39,016 bases of DNA from a virus. The notes under the pieces were generated by a model. It saw nothing but the letters and a program-made list of their open reading frames with translations, was not told where the DNA came from and searched no databases. This document shows positions 24,219-32,188 of the stretch, piece by piece (the stretch's first letter is position 1; each line of letters opens with the position of its first letter). Location of the stretch: IMG/VR virus record IMGVR_UViG_3300018405_000776, positions 1 to 39,016 of that record, one strand, 5' to 3'. Made by a program: the position numbers and the translations under genes.

Positions 24219-24941
24219 ATGAAACACCGCCGCTCAGATTCCCGCCTCCACCGTGGCCGCCGTCTCGACGTATCCCTGCGCGAGGATGAGCGCGACTGGT
24301 CATTTGCCAGCCGCTACCCCGAGCAGCCCGTCGCCCGGGACATCGAGCACAAAACCCTCGTCCGCCTCGACCAAGGCCGCCAGGGTGCCTGCGTGGGTTT
24401 TGGCCGCGCTCACGGCTACGCCACCGAGCCGGGCGCTCAGCTCACCACGGAGCGCATCGCACGGTTTTTTTACGAGGGCGCAAAGCGGCACGACTCGCGC
24501 CCCGGCGAGGACTACGAGGGCACCACGCCCAATGGGCTCTACAAGTTTCTCCGCAGCCTCGGTTTGATCCGCGCCTGGTATCGCATCCGCACGTGGGATG
24601 AGTTTGCCGTGGCCATCCAAAAGGGCGGGGTCGATCTAGCCGCGCCCTGGCGCGAGGGCTGCTTCGATCCGGGGCGGGGCGGCATCATCCGCTACACAGG
24701 CAAGGTGCGTGGCGGGCACTTTGTCCACATCAACGGCATCGCCTACAGCGAGGGCCTGGTCTCCATCGTGCAGAGCTGGGGCCGCGATCACGGGCAAGAC
24801 GGCATCGTGCTCCTGCCCATCGACGACCTTAAGGCCATGATGCGCGACGGGGGGATGCTCTACGCGGTCGAAGAAAACGACATCTCCGGCCTACGTGCCA
24901 AACCGAAACCCAAGCGCCGATGGTGGCAGTTCTGGAAGTGA
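24219..24941 (+). CDS. Papain-like cysteine peptidase, candidate endolysin
   Basis: 240 residues. The segment LDQGRQGACVGFGRAHG puts Cys58 in a papain-type nucleophile site (QGxC). GGHFVHINGIA gives His167 in the position of papain His (HxVxxxG). QSWGRDHGQDG at about 185-195 matches the NSWG...G region, with Asn replaced by Gln. This is the C1/papain fold order Cys-His-(Asn). A peptidase in the lysis cassette with no signal peptide would act as an endolysin cutting peptide cross-links once a holin opens the membrane; a virion-maturation role is possible. The end is a basic/aromatic tail (RRWWQFWK). The next ORF starts 22 nt before its stop. Confidence 0.65.
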   Translation: MKHRRSDSRLHRGRRLDVSLREDERDWSFASRYPEQPVARDIEHKTLVRLDQGRQGACVGFGRAHGYATEPGAQLTTERIARFFYEGAKRHDSRPGEDYEGTTPNGLYKFLRSLGLIRAWYRIRTWDEFAVAIQKGGVDLAAPWREGCFDPGRGGIIRYTGKVRGGHFVHINGIAYSEGLVSIVQSWGRDHGQDGIVLLPIDDLKAMMRDGGMLYAVEENDISGLRAKPKPKRRWWQFWK

Positions 24942-25222
24942 GCCATGCGATACCAGCCGACACACACCCTGAGCTGCACCGCCTGCTCGCTTACGCTTAC
25001 CAACTACGCGCGGACTATCAAAAACGCCTCGCCAGCTACCATTGGCAAAAGCACATCGACCCCGTCACACACCTAGCCATGCCCGATGAACCCCTTGCTC
25101 TGCATCTTTTCCACGCCCATGATTATCACGGCTTCTGCCGTGAGCTTGGCCTGTCTTGTCTGCCTGCTTGTCCTCTGTGCGCCGAGAGTGCGGGTGCGGG
25201 TCGAAACCAAAGTGGAGGTTGA
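24920..25222 (+). CDS. Hypothetical 100-residue protein overlapping the peptidase and a membrane gene
   Basis: Begins within the peptidase gene (22-nt overlap). It is His/Leu/Tyr-rich, with a helical centre (HRLLAYAYQLRADYQKRLASY) and a Cys-containing end (CLPACPLCAES). No membrane segment is visible. The sequence reads like a folded small protein rather than a shadow frame, but the start is uncertain. Its 3' half shares DNA with the nested membrane gene in another frame. Confidence 0.5.
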   Translation: MVAVLEVSHAIPADTHPELHRLLAYAYQLRADYQKRLASYHWQKHIDPVTHLAMPDEPLALHLFHAHDYHGFCRELGLSCLPACPLCAESAGAGRNQSGG

Positions 25223-25232
25223 AGTGAAATGA
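25086..25232 (+). CDS. Nested 48-residue membrane protein in the lysis cassette
   Basis: ATG 25086 opens a frame to TGA 25230-25232. The protein starts MNPLLCIFSTPMIITASAVS and has one hydrophobic helix to about residue 32, then RVRVRVETKVEVEVK, an alternating charged tail. It is encoded inside the previous gene in another frame, and its stop overlaps the next ATG (ATGA), the coupling used throughout the phage. A hydrophobic core, positive tail and lysis position suggest a holin-like or spanin-like role. Overlapping small membrane genes are known from lysis cassettes. Confidence 0.5.
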   Translation: MNPLLCIFSTPMIITASAVSLACLVCLLVLCAPRVRVRVETKVEVEVK

Positions 25233-25822
25233 ACTACCTATTCGTCGTCTCCGGATTCACGCAACAGCGGCACGCAACCCACGATAGTGGCAGCATCGCC
25301 ATATTCGAGGATCTGGAGTGCTACCGATCCATCGACACGATCGTCATGCTCATGGAGTATAGCGACGACCCTGTGGGGTGGGCGAGGCGCGTCGCGCAGC
25401 GCATGAACCCAGGCGACAAGCTGATGGCCTGCGTCTATTCCTACGGCGGGGGTTGGTGGTTCCGCAAGTTTGTAGCCGAGTTGCACCGCTTGGGCGTGAC
25501 CGTCGATGTCGTCGTCATGTGCGATCCTGTCTATCGGCGCGAAGTGTGGATGCGCTTTATGCAATGGCGGGCGATGACGAAGTGGTGGACGCAGACGCTC
25601 CGTATCCCGCAGCCGAACATCACTCGATGTGTGCATTTCATCCAACACGTCAACAAGCCCGGTGGCGACCGCTTGGTGTTGCACCCGTCCGTCGAGTATG
25701 AGGGGCCGCACGAACTGGACAGGAAGCACGTCAAAATCGACAACGCTCCCGAATATCGGGAAGCCTGCAACGTCGAAGCGGAGAAGCTTTTCGGCCCAAA
25801 GCCTCAAGTTTCCATGATTTAG
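25229..25822 (+). CDS. Alpha/beta-hydrolase-like protein, candidate esterase
   Basis: 197 residues. VYSYGGGWW places Ser71 in a nucleophile-elbow pattern (S-x-G-G). VVVMCDPV gives Asp99 at the end of the next strand, and CVHFIQHVN offers His136/His140. Strand-helix alternation fits a small alpha/beta hydrolase, but the elbow lacks the usual first glycine and the set is short. In the lysis cassette it may be an esterase that attacks an envelope lipid or polysaccharide, by analogy to mycobacteriophage LysB, although a mycolate target is unlikely here. The start is coupled to the nested membrane gene (ATGA), and a terminator-like hairpin begins at its stop codon. Confidence 0.5.
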   Translation: MNYLFVVSGFTQQRHATHDSGSIAIFEDLECYRSIDTIVMLMEYSDDPVGWARRVAQRMNPGDKLMACVYSYGGGWWFRKFVAELHRLGVTVDVVVMCDPVYRREVWMRFMQWRAMTKWWTQTLRIPQPNITRCVHFIQHVNKPGGDRLVLHPSVEYEGPHELDRKHVKIDNAPEYREACNVEAEKLFGPKPQVSMI

Positions 25823-25898
25823 TCGGTCGGTTGTTCGCCTATTAAGAAGGCGATGGGGTTTTAAGGATGTCCCTCATAGCCGCCGACCGGCTATTTTC
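25820..25898 (+). terminator. Nested hairpin ending in T-rich tail after the lysis cassette
   Basis: The outer stem is AGTCGGTCGG (25821-25830) with CCGACCGGCT (25883-25892), containing one G-U pair. The inner hairpin is TCGCCT/AGGCGA at 25835-25840 and 25848-25853. ATTTTCT follows. The large loop makes it less certain as a simple terminator. It separates the lysis cassette from the scaffold-capsid unit. Confidence 0.5.
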
Positions 25899-25906
25899 TG
25901 CCTCAA

Positions 25907-25941
25907 ATAAAATGCAACCTATGGACAGCAAGGCACTTTAG
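25907..25941 (+). promoter_or_regulatory. Conserved 20-bp intergenic element, copy 3, with mini-ORF MQPMDSKAL
   Basis: ATAAAATGCAACCTATGGAC lies at 25907-25926. ATG 25912 opens a 9-codon frame ending at TAG 25939-25941. The scaffold start is 32 nt after the element and has no Shine-Dalgarno. The element follows directly after the terminator-like hairpin, as expected for a promoter of the capsid unit. Confidence 0.6.
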
Positions 25942-25958
25942 ACGCTCAAATTGCGTCG

Positions 25959-27125
25959 ATGAGTGAAAACCCTACACCCAGCGACGCAGAGGTGAAAAAC
26001 CCTGACGCCGCACCCGAGCAACCCGCAGCCGAACCCGTAAAGTTCGACCGTTCTCAAATGTCTGCCGAAGATCGCATGGCGATCCTCCAAGGTAAAGGAG
26101 CGGAAGTCTATGCGGCACAGCAGCAGAAAGCCGCCGAGGCCAAGCCAGGTGAAGAACCGGCCGAGCCGAAGCCCGAAGATAGCGAACCGGCAAAAAAGCA
26201 GGACGAGCCAAAACCCGAATCCGACCCGAAGCCCGAGGATGCAAAGCCCGAGCCAAAGAAGGACGAAGAGGAGGAGGACGACGAACCTGTCAAAATGCCG
26301 AAGCTCCGCATAACCCCGAAAGACGCCAAGCAACTCCAGTTCTTCTCTCTGATCAAAGAGGGCAAGTCGGAGCAGGAAGCGTTCAAGGAAGTGTACGGAG
26401 CACCGAAGCCCGAACCTGAAAAGCCGAAGCCCGAGCCGAAAGAGGAGGTGAAGAACCCCTTTGAGGAAATCGATGCTTCGATTGAGACCGCCAACAGCGA
26501 ACTCGAAGACCTGGAGCAGCGTTTGACCGATGCTCAGGAGGCCGAGGATGTGAAGGAGTCTTCCGACCTGACTCGCCAAATCGTGAAGAAGGAACTGGAA
26601 ATCGAAGGTCTCAAGAAAGATCGCGACGGCATCGAGCAGTCCCAAGTGGATGAGCAGATGAACGCGTTCGATACCAAGGTTCAGGAAAGCGCCGACAAGG
26701 TGTATGCGAAGTTCCCCGATCTGGCCGACGAGAAGTCCGACGCCCGCAAGGAGTTCCTCGAATACTACGCCGCGAAGGCCAAAGACCCGGACTACGAAGC
26801 TGTCTTCAAAAGCGCAAAGTGGCCCGAAATCATGGCTCGCGAGTTTGCTGACGAAAAGGGACTCACTCCGGCAGGTGCAAAACCGCCGGAATCGCCGACG
26901 CCTCCCGACGAACCGAAAAAGGAAGCGACCCCGCCGAAACCGGCAGCGGAAAAGAAGCCCGAGGCTCCCAAGCCAAAAGCGTCCGCATCCAAAGTCCTCA
27001 CCAGTGGCGACGACTCTCAAGCCGCTTCGATCCAAAAGTCTCGTGAGACCTATCAAAAGGATAGGAAAAACATGACACTGGAGGAGAAGAAAGCCCTTTT
27101 GGGAAAAGTCCCGGTCAACGTCTAA
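25959..27125 (+). CDS. Scaffolding protein
   Basis: A 388-residue, strongly charged protein rich in Glu, Lys, Pro and Ala. The N-terminal 120 residues are PEP/KPE-type low complexity with an acidic block (EEEEDDE). The middle has a long coiled coil (IETANSELEDLEQRLTDAQE). The C-terminal part is Pro/Lys-rich with a basic end (SRETYQKDRKNMTLEEKK) of the type that binds capsid protein. Composition, size and position directly before the major capsid gene identify a scaffold that guides procapsid assembly and is then lost. It may also carry maturation functions, but no protease motif is visible. Confidence 0.8.
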   Translation: MSENPTPSDAEVKNPDAAPEQPAAEPVKFDRSQMSAEDRMAILQGKGAEVYAAQQQKAAEAKPGEEPAEPKPEDSEPAKKQDEPKPESDPKPEDAKPEPKKDEEEEDDEPVKMPKLRITPKDAKQLQFFSLIKEGKSEQEAFKEVYGAPKPEPEKPKPEPKEEVKNPFEEIDASIETANSELEDLEQRLTDAQEAEDVKESSDLTRQIVKKELEIEGLKKDRDGIEQSQVDEQMNAFDTKVQESADKVYAKFPDLADEKSDARKEFLEYYAAKAKDPDYEAVFKSAKWPEIMAREFADEKGLTPAGAKPPESPTPPDEPKKEATPPKPAAEKKPEAPKPKASASKVLTSGDDSQAASIQKSRETYQKDRKNMTLEEKKALLGKVPVNV

Positions 27126-27184
27126 GCGACCGGCTCACTGCATGGGGACATTCACCAAACTTAATTCAAATTTCTTAAATCACC

Positions 27185-28645
27185 ATGCCACAAGAAGCTT
27201 TAGAGCAACAGGCCACGCAGTATGCTGACCTGATTGCAAACGATCCTACCTTCGAGCGCGAAGTGTGGGAAGACGTCGTTGTCGAAGAACACGGCAAACA
27301 TGACGTGTTCAATCAATTCACCGGTGCCGAAGGCAGCGGTATGCCCATCGTCAAAAAGTCGGAGAACCCGACTCTCACCTCGGGTAAAGCCCGTACCGTC
27401 CACTTCACCAACGTTGGCCGTATCGGCGGTCAGGGTGTGCTCGACGAGAACCAACTCACCGGCAAAGAACAGAAGCTCCGCTTCCAGACTTACTCGCTCA
27501 CTATGGGCTTGCTTCGTCACTCGGTCGGCTGGACTCAGGTTCTCTCTCTGTTCCGCCTCGGAATGGGCACGCCTTCGTCCATCTCTGCTGGCCTTATGGC
27601 CGAATGGTATGGCCGCAAGGTCGCCGACGACAAGATGGTCGCTCTGCGTGACGACGCCCTCAAGTCTTCCTCCGATAACCTCTATGTGGTCGGCGGATAC
27701 GACGATTGGGACGATCTGACCAGTGCGGACACTATCAATACCGGCGAAATCGAGAACTCCAAGGGACTCCTGCAAGGTCAGGGCTTCAGGGCGATCTCGA
27801 TCGAAACGGGGCAGATGGGTGCCGAAACGCCTCAAGCGCTGTTCTTCGGTGCCGACGAGGGTCTTCGCTCGCTCAAGAGCCAGACTACTTACCTCGCCGC
27901 CGTGAAGGAAGCCCGCGAGCGTTCCGCCAAGAACCCTCAGTTCTCCGGTCAATACGTCACTTGGGACGGGAATATCATCTTCCCTCACAATGTTGTCGAA
28001 AGCACCGCAGACGGTCGCCTCGGCACGCCGCTGCGCCCGATGGCTCGCCTCGGCACAGCCATTGCAGACGAGACTACACTCATCCTGACAGGTCGCGCAC
28101 CCGATGGTGAAGTCTCCGCTTCGGACTGCTTCGCCAACTTCCCCGGCTATCCCTGGAAGTTCTACGATGACCAGACTCTGCCGACAGACAATCGCACCTA
28201 CTACGCGATCATCTGGAACCCGACCGACAAGAAGTATGAGGGCGTGTCCTACACCGCCGCTGGCTTCTCTGCCGATGGTTCTACGCTGACCGTCACTCGT
28301 CAGGTTGCCTCCGTCATCGCCACAGCCGATGCCAAATACAGCAACGCGCACCCTGCCGGAGCTTTGATCATCCCTTGCACATCCAACGGTGTGCCGGTGA
28401 CGTTCTTCCTCCATATGGGCCAAATGGCGCTTTGCCAAGGCACGGGCGCAGTCGAACTGGAGCAAATCAGCCGCAAGGACGACTACGAGAACAAGAGCGG
28501 TCGCGCTCACTTGGAGGCCATCGGTCTGCAAGCTGTTCGCGGATTCTCGCCTTACCAGGATGTTCGCGGGCGCCGTCCCAACTACATGCTGGTCGCTGCC
28601 GCGCTCAACCTGCCACAGCTTAATCTCAACGATTACAACGGCTAA
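27185..28645 (+). CDS. Major capsid protein (N4 gp56 / Sf6 gp66 type)
   Basis: 486 residues. The sequence has the features of the N4-gp56-like capsid family: an N-terminal arm (EALEQQATQYADLIANDPTF), VGRIGGQGVLDENQLTGKEQ, LRFQTYSLTMGLLRHSVGW, the central FFGADEGLRSL, and the end RGFSPYQDVRGRRPNYMLVA. It has the HK97-type fold by family knowledge. It forms the capsid shell around the scaffold. The 59-nt leader lacks a Shine-Dalgarno and the gene is followed by a strong terminator, as fits a highly expressed late gene. Confidence 0.88.
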   Translation: MPQEALEQQATQYADLIANDPTFEREVWEDVVVEEHGKHDVFNQFTGAEGSGMPIVKKSENPTLTSGKARTVHFTNVGRIGGQGVLDENQLTGKEQKLRFQTYSLTMGLLRHSVGWTQVLSLFRLGMGTPSSISAGLMAEWYGRKVADDKMVALRDDALKSSSDNLYVVGGYDDWDDLTSADTINTGEIENSKGLLQGQGFRAISIETGQMGAETPQALFFGADEGLRSLKSQTTYLAAVKEARERSAKNPQFSGQYVTWDGNIIFPHNVVESTADGRLGTPLRPMARLGTAIADETTLILTGRAPDGEVSASDCFANFPGYPWKFYDDQTLPTDNRTYYAIIWNPTDKKYEGVSYTAAGFSADGSTLTVTRQVASVIATADAKYSNAHPAGALIIPCTSNGVPVTFFLHMGQMALCQGTGAVELEQISRKDDYENKSGRAHLEAIGLQAVRGFSPYQDVRGRRPNYMLVAAALNLPQLNLNDYNG

Positions 28646-28654
28646 ACAGAAATT

Positions 28655-28736
28655 TAGCTACGGTTTCTTCTCTCACTCAACGTAGCCAAAACCCGGCCCC
28701 TCTCGACCTCCTTTGGCGAGGGGGGCCACTTTTTTA
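28655..28736 (+). terminator. Rho-independent terminator after the major capsid gene
   Basis: GGCCCCTC at 28695 pairs with GAGGGGGGCC ending at 28727, with a bulge, and is followed by a run of T to 28736. A second hairpin, GCTACG (28657-28662) with CGTAGC (28681-28686), lies just before it and may protect the mRNA end. Confidence 0.75.
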
Positions 28737-28756
28737 ACCCCGCACATTTTATCATT

Positions 28757-29353
28757 ATGGAACGACCACTTTTATTTATTCTCGACGAGAAGAAGCATTC
28801 CGCCGTCATCGACGTGGACGGCATTAGCAGCAAGTGCTACCGCTTCGTCTGGAACAAGGATCTTGGCTACTACACGTATGAGCCGAAGTCCCAAAACGAG
28901 ATCGACGACATCATGCAGTCGGCTCAATTCCACCAACTCTTTTTCTTCTCCATCATCGTGCCCGGACTCTTCGACGAAGTGTCCGCTGAAAAGAAGGCCA
29001 CCAAACCCAAAGCGCCTGAGCCGCCGAAGGAACCCGCGCCAACTCCGCCCAAAGCGCCTGAGCCTGGGACGGAACCCGAACCGGCAAAGGAACCTGAGTC
29101 CGAGGTTAAGGATTCCGAATTCGAGGATAAAGACTCCCCGGAATACGACCAAGCCTACTTCGAGCCGATCGATGAGAACGAACTCGGCAACGAGCTCGCC
29201 AAGATCGAAGACAAAGACACTTTGATCTTCATTATCGAGGTTCACGGCGGCAAAGCCCCGGCCAAGCAAAGCGGACTTGAGAAGTTCCGCGCGGTCGCTG
29301 AGGAAGCCATCATCGTGAGCCGCGAGAAGTCCGAGGAGACTCCTGACATCTAA
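28757..29353 (+). CDS. Hypothetical acidic head-region protein
   Basis: 198 residues. The N-terminal 75 residues look folded (RPLLFILDEKKHSAVIDVDG, KCYRFVWNKDLGYYTYEP). A Pro/Glu/Lys linker (PEPPKEPAPTPPKAPEP) follows, then an acidic helical end. I do not recognise it. It lies between the capsid and adaptor genes, so it may be a minor head or head-completion protein. The leader after the terminator carries no Shine-Dalgarno. Confidence 0.65.
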   Translation: MERPLLFILDEKKHSAVIDVDGISSKCYRFVWNKDLGYYTYEPKSQNEIDDIMQSAQFHQLFFFSIIVPGLFDEVSAEKKATKPKAPEPPKEPAPTPPKAPEPGTEPEPAKEPESEVKDSEFEDKDSPEYDQAYFEPIDENELGNELAKIEDKDTLIFIIEVHGGKAPAKQSGLEKFRAVAEEAIIVSREKSEETPDI

Positions 29354-29358
29354 AGCCC

Positions 29359-30300
29359 ATGACTAGGGATGAACTCAGAGATGCGGCGGCGCAGATGCTC
29401 GGATTCCCGAGTTACGCGCAGTCGCGCCCCGAACAATCGTGGATCGCCCGCGCCGTGACCCGCGCCGTCTATAAGGCGTTCCAGCCGGAGGACGACACGC
29501 GGACGCGGTGGGCGGAGCGCACCTTTGGGCTCCACCTGCCCGGCGCGATCACGGCAAGTATCGGCGTCACGCAGGGCGGCATAGGGTTCACCCACTCCGA
29601 CGATATCCCGGCCAGCACATTCGCGGGCAGCTACGTCGTCATCGGCAACACGTTCTACACCTTCAAAGAGCGCACCGACGACAGCAACGGAGAGTTCATA
29701 GAACCGTATGAGGGCGAGACTGGCACCGTGTCGGCCACCTTCTACCATAACTCGATTACGCTGGATCCGTCCGTCTTCTCTGTCATGGCGAGTCCGGAAC
29801 TCCTCGGTTACGGTCAACTCTCCGAGATCACGGGCAAGCGGCAGGAAATCCTCGCGCGCGGCCTCGTCTATAACGACTACTGGCCGGAAGACGGCGCGTT
29901 CTACTACAACAGTCTCGCCATCCAGAAGGGGGCGACCAACTCGCTCCTCATCGGCACGCCTAACTTCTACTTCGTGGACGATACCGCACTCGGCGATAGT
30001 TACGCCCGTCGCTTCGTCGTGCATCCGCTCCCGCAGGTCAAGCACAGCATCAAATATCGTGCATCGGTGGCGCCGACCATTCCTGCCACGGGCGACGTGC
30101 CGTTCCCCGGTCCCGCTGACTTTGCCGACGTGGTCTTGATCCCCATACTGGAGAAGATTTGCAGCTCCTCGAAGCGCTACGACGGCAAGAACCAGCGTGA
30201 ACTCGCCACCGAGTATGCGAGCGCACTTTCCACCTTGCGCCGATTCTCGCGCAATCAGAAGCGCCGTCCGTCACGTCTGCGCGTTCGCCCAGGATACTAA
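29359..30300 (+). CDS. Head-tail adaptor protein
   Basis: 313 residues. A helical start (TRDELRDAAAQMLGF) and a helical end (ATEYASALSTLRRFSRNQKR, then RPSRLRVRPGY) enclose a beta-rich insert. This fits adaptor or tail-tube A proteins that bind below the portal ring. Position between capsid and tail genes agrees. It ends in TAATG, sharing a base with the next start, so the two are coupled. Confidence 0.65.
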   Translation: MTRDELRDAAAQMLGFPSYAQSRPEQSWIARAVTRAVYKAFQPEDDTRTRWAERTFGLHLPGAITASIGVTQGGIGFTHSDDIPASTFAGSYVVIGNTFYTFKERTDDSNGEFIEPYEGETGTVSATFYHNSITLDPSVFSVMASPELLGYGQLSEITGKRQEILARGLVYNDYWPEDGAFYYNSLAIQKGATNSLLIGTPNFYFVDDTALGDSYARRFVVHPLPQVKHSIKYRASVAPTIPATGDVPFPGPADFADVVLIPILEKICSSSKRYDGKNQRELATEYASALSTLRRFSRNQKRRPSRLRVRPGY

Positions 30301-31676
30301 TGGCTACTGGATACGAAACCTATTTGAAAAGGCCACTCCGCCCGTCAATCGACTGGACGGAGCACGGGCTCTACCGCATCACCCGCCGGTGGGAGGTGGA
30401 CTCGGCTGCGGCCAAAGCCGCGAACATCGAGTCAAAGCTGTTCCTCCCGCGTGAGACGGCAGACGAGGAGTTCCCTCAAGCCCTGCTCGTCGATCAAGGC
30501 ATCTCCGAGGGCACCCCGTTCGGTGTCGATCAGATGTATTACCGCGTCTATCAGGAGTTGCCAGAGGGCGACGCCACACTCGTGCAGCTTGGCACCGACG
30601 TAATATCCTACTCCGACAACGGGCTCAAAATGGTCGAGCAGCGATTTGTCGCCAGAGACGGCCATACGCTGACCGGCACCGTGGGCACAACGACCGGGAC
30701 GAGTGGCGACATCAACGGACTTTACCTGTCCGGAAACGGTTTCGCAGAGCGCGGAAAGGTCTCGGCCATTGTCGTGAAGCGATGGGCGGAGGCGGGGATC
30801 ATCGCCATGCCCGAGCAGCCCGGAAGCCTTCGACTGCCGGGCACGCGCATGATTACCCTAACTTCGCAAGGTGCCCCTTTTTACCCAAAAGTAAACGGCA
30901 CGGACTGGACTTATACTTCTGTTCTCGAAGAGTCCGCAGAAGGCACCAAGTCGAAACTCGTTTCCAAGAACGACCATAACATCAAGGGCTTCATGCAGTT
31001 CAACCGCACTTACCTGGTGTCGGCAGATGCGAGCGGCACGATCACCGGGCAAAAATACTCCGTCCCCAGCAAAATACGAGTGCAGGGCGTCGGCATATTG
31101 ACCCTCATCCAAGATTCGATTTCGATGACGGACGTGACGGGCGGCGACATCAGTGGCACCCGCGCCAGCTACAAGCGGACTCCGGCCAAAGCGTCGTGGC
31201 AGGACGTGACGATGACCCTGGAAATCACCGCATCTCCTCCGGCTGAGGCGGCGCGAGCCTTCGACCCGACGCTGGTCAGTTGCTCACTCAAAGAAGAACG
31301 CCTCAATCTCCGGGGCGGGCCGGGAACGAGTGTGATCTTCGGCACCGAAACCAACAACCAGACAGTAACGGGCTTCAACCGCGCCTTTTCGGCCTCCACC
31401 CGACACGAAGACCTCGTCGGCTACTACATCGCGGGCGACATGACGAAGGCGGGGGAATTGACATACGTCGCCGCCGAGATCCCGAAAGTCACCGACAACA
31501 CCGTCTCCACCTCGGATGAAGTCACGGTCAAAGAGCAAACCTCGGTCGTCGGCACGGGTGACAACAACGCAAGCGCCTATGCCACGACCGGCATCGTCGA
31601 TCAGAAGGCGAGACCCGTCTTCATCACCTACGACGGCACCATCTACTGGGAGGTTATCAAATGGACGGCAGCATAG
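30300..31676 (+). CDS. Tail/neck structural protein (hypothetical)
   Basis: 458 residues, beta-rich with many Thr/Gly/Ser turns. The N-terminus (YETYLKRPLRPSIDWTEHGL) is followed by long stretches typical of virion surface or tube proteins (DGHTLTGTVGTTTGTSGD). No enzyme motif is visible. Coupled to the adaptor by TAATG. The next ORF begins 16 nt before its stop. A neck or tail role is inferred from context only. Confidence 0.6.
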   Translation: MATGYETYLKRPLRPSIDWTEHGLYRITRRWEVDSAAAKAANIESKLFLPRETADEEFPQALLVDQGISEGTPFGVDQMYYRVYQELPEGDATLVQLGTDVISYSDNGLKMVEQRFVARDGHTLTGTVGTTTGTSGDINGLYLSGNGFAERGKVSAIVVKRWAEAGIIAMPEQPGSLRLPGTRMITLTSQGAPFYPKVNGTDWTYTSVLEESAEGTKSKLVSKNDHNIKGFMQFNRTYLVSADASGTITGQKYSVPSKIRVQGVGILTLIQDSISMTDVTGGDISGTRASYKRTPAKASWQDVTMTLEITASPPAEAARAFDPTLVSCSLKEERLNLRGGPGTSVIFGTETNNQTVTGFNRAFSASTRHEDLVGYYIAGDMTKAGELTYVAAEIPKVTDNTVSTSDEVTVKEQTSVVGTGDNNASAYATTGIVDQKARPVFITYDGTIYWEVIKWTAA

Positions 31677-32188
31677 GCACAGGCGAGATCGCCCCGGTCG
31701 GCGGCGAGGAGTTCTACTCGTCGGCACGCGATTTCCCACAGACGGGCATCACACAGACCGGCGAGCTTCTCCCCGCCGAAGAGCCGCTGCCTGGGGACAC
31801 TGTGAGCAAGGGCGGCGGGGGCGGTGGCGGAACCCACATGCTCATCTACCGAGCCGGTCAGACCACACCGGATTTAGTCACGATCTCTGACATCATGGAC
31901 GGTTACGACCCGGAGACGCACGACAACTGGTTCGCCGAATTCAAGGTGGAGAATGGGCGGCTCAAAGATCCGATCGGAGTCGGCGACGAGCCCGTCGGCA
32001 CATCGAGCACAGAGATTTACGACGGCGACGCGAACGCCGATCCAATCGTAGATCAAACCTATTTCCGTGTCCCGACTATTATCACAATCAGCGGGAAAAA
32101 ATACACCTTCGACATATCGGGAGTTTATCGAGAAAACGTGGTCTGCACACCAGACGGGCCGCAAGCAGAATTGATACGGAGAGCCTAA
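31661..32188 (+). CDS. Hypothetical virion protein with glycine hinge
   Basis: 175 residues. After 50 polar residues comes a run of seven Gly, then a beta-rich part (THMLIYRAGQTTPDLV; PTIITISGKKYTFDISG). I do not recognise it. The start overlaps the previous gene by 16 nt and the stop shares a base with the next start (TAATG). It is probably a minor tail protein. Confidence 0.6.
   Translation: MDGSIGTGEIAPVGGEEFYSSARDFPQTGITQTGELLPAEEPLPGDTVSKGGGGGGGTHMLIYRAGQTTPDLVTISDIMDGYDPETHDNWFAEFKVENGRLKDPIGVGDEPVGTSSTEIYDGDANADPIVDQTYFRVPTIITISGKKYTFDISGVYRENVVCTPDGPQAELIRRA

Noticed and set aside
24945-25076. 43-codon + strand ORF starting MRYQPTHTLS
   Set aside because: Ser/Thr-rich frame without features; the overlapping 100-residue frame is more protein-like.
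25938-27056. - strand ORF (372 residues) opposite the scaffold gene
   Set aside because: Leu/Phe/Gly/Arg-rich mirror of the Lys/Glu/Pro-rich scaffold codons; no domain.
27200-28531. Long - strand ORF (443 residues) opposite the major capsid gene
   Set aside because: It is a shadow of the GC-biased capsid coding frame; the + strand protein has clear capsid family features and the - strand one is Arg/Val-rich without motifs.
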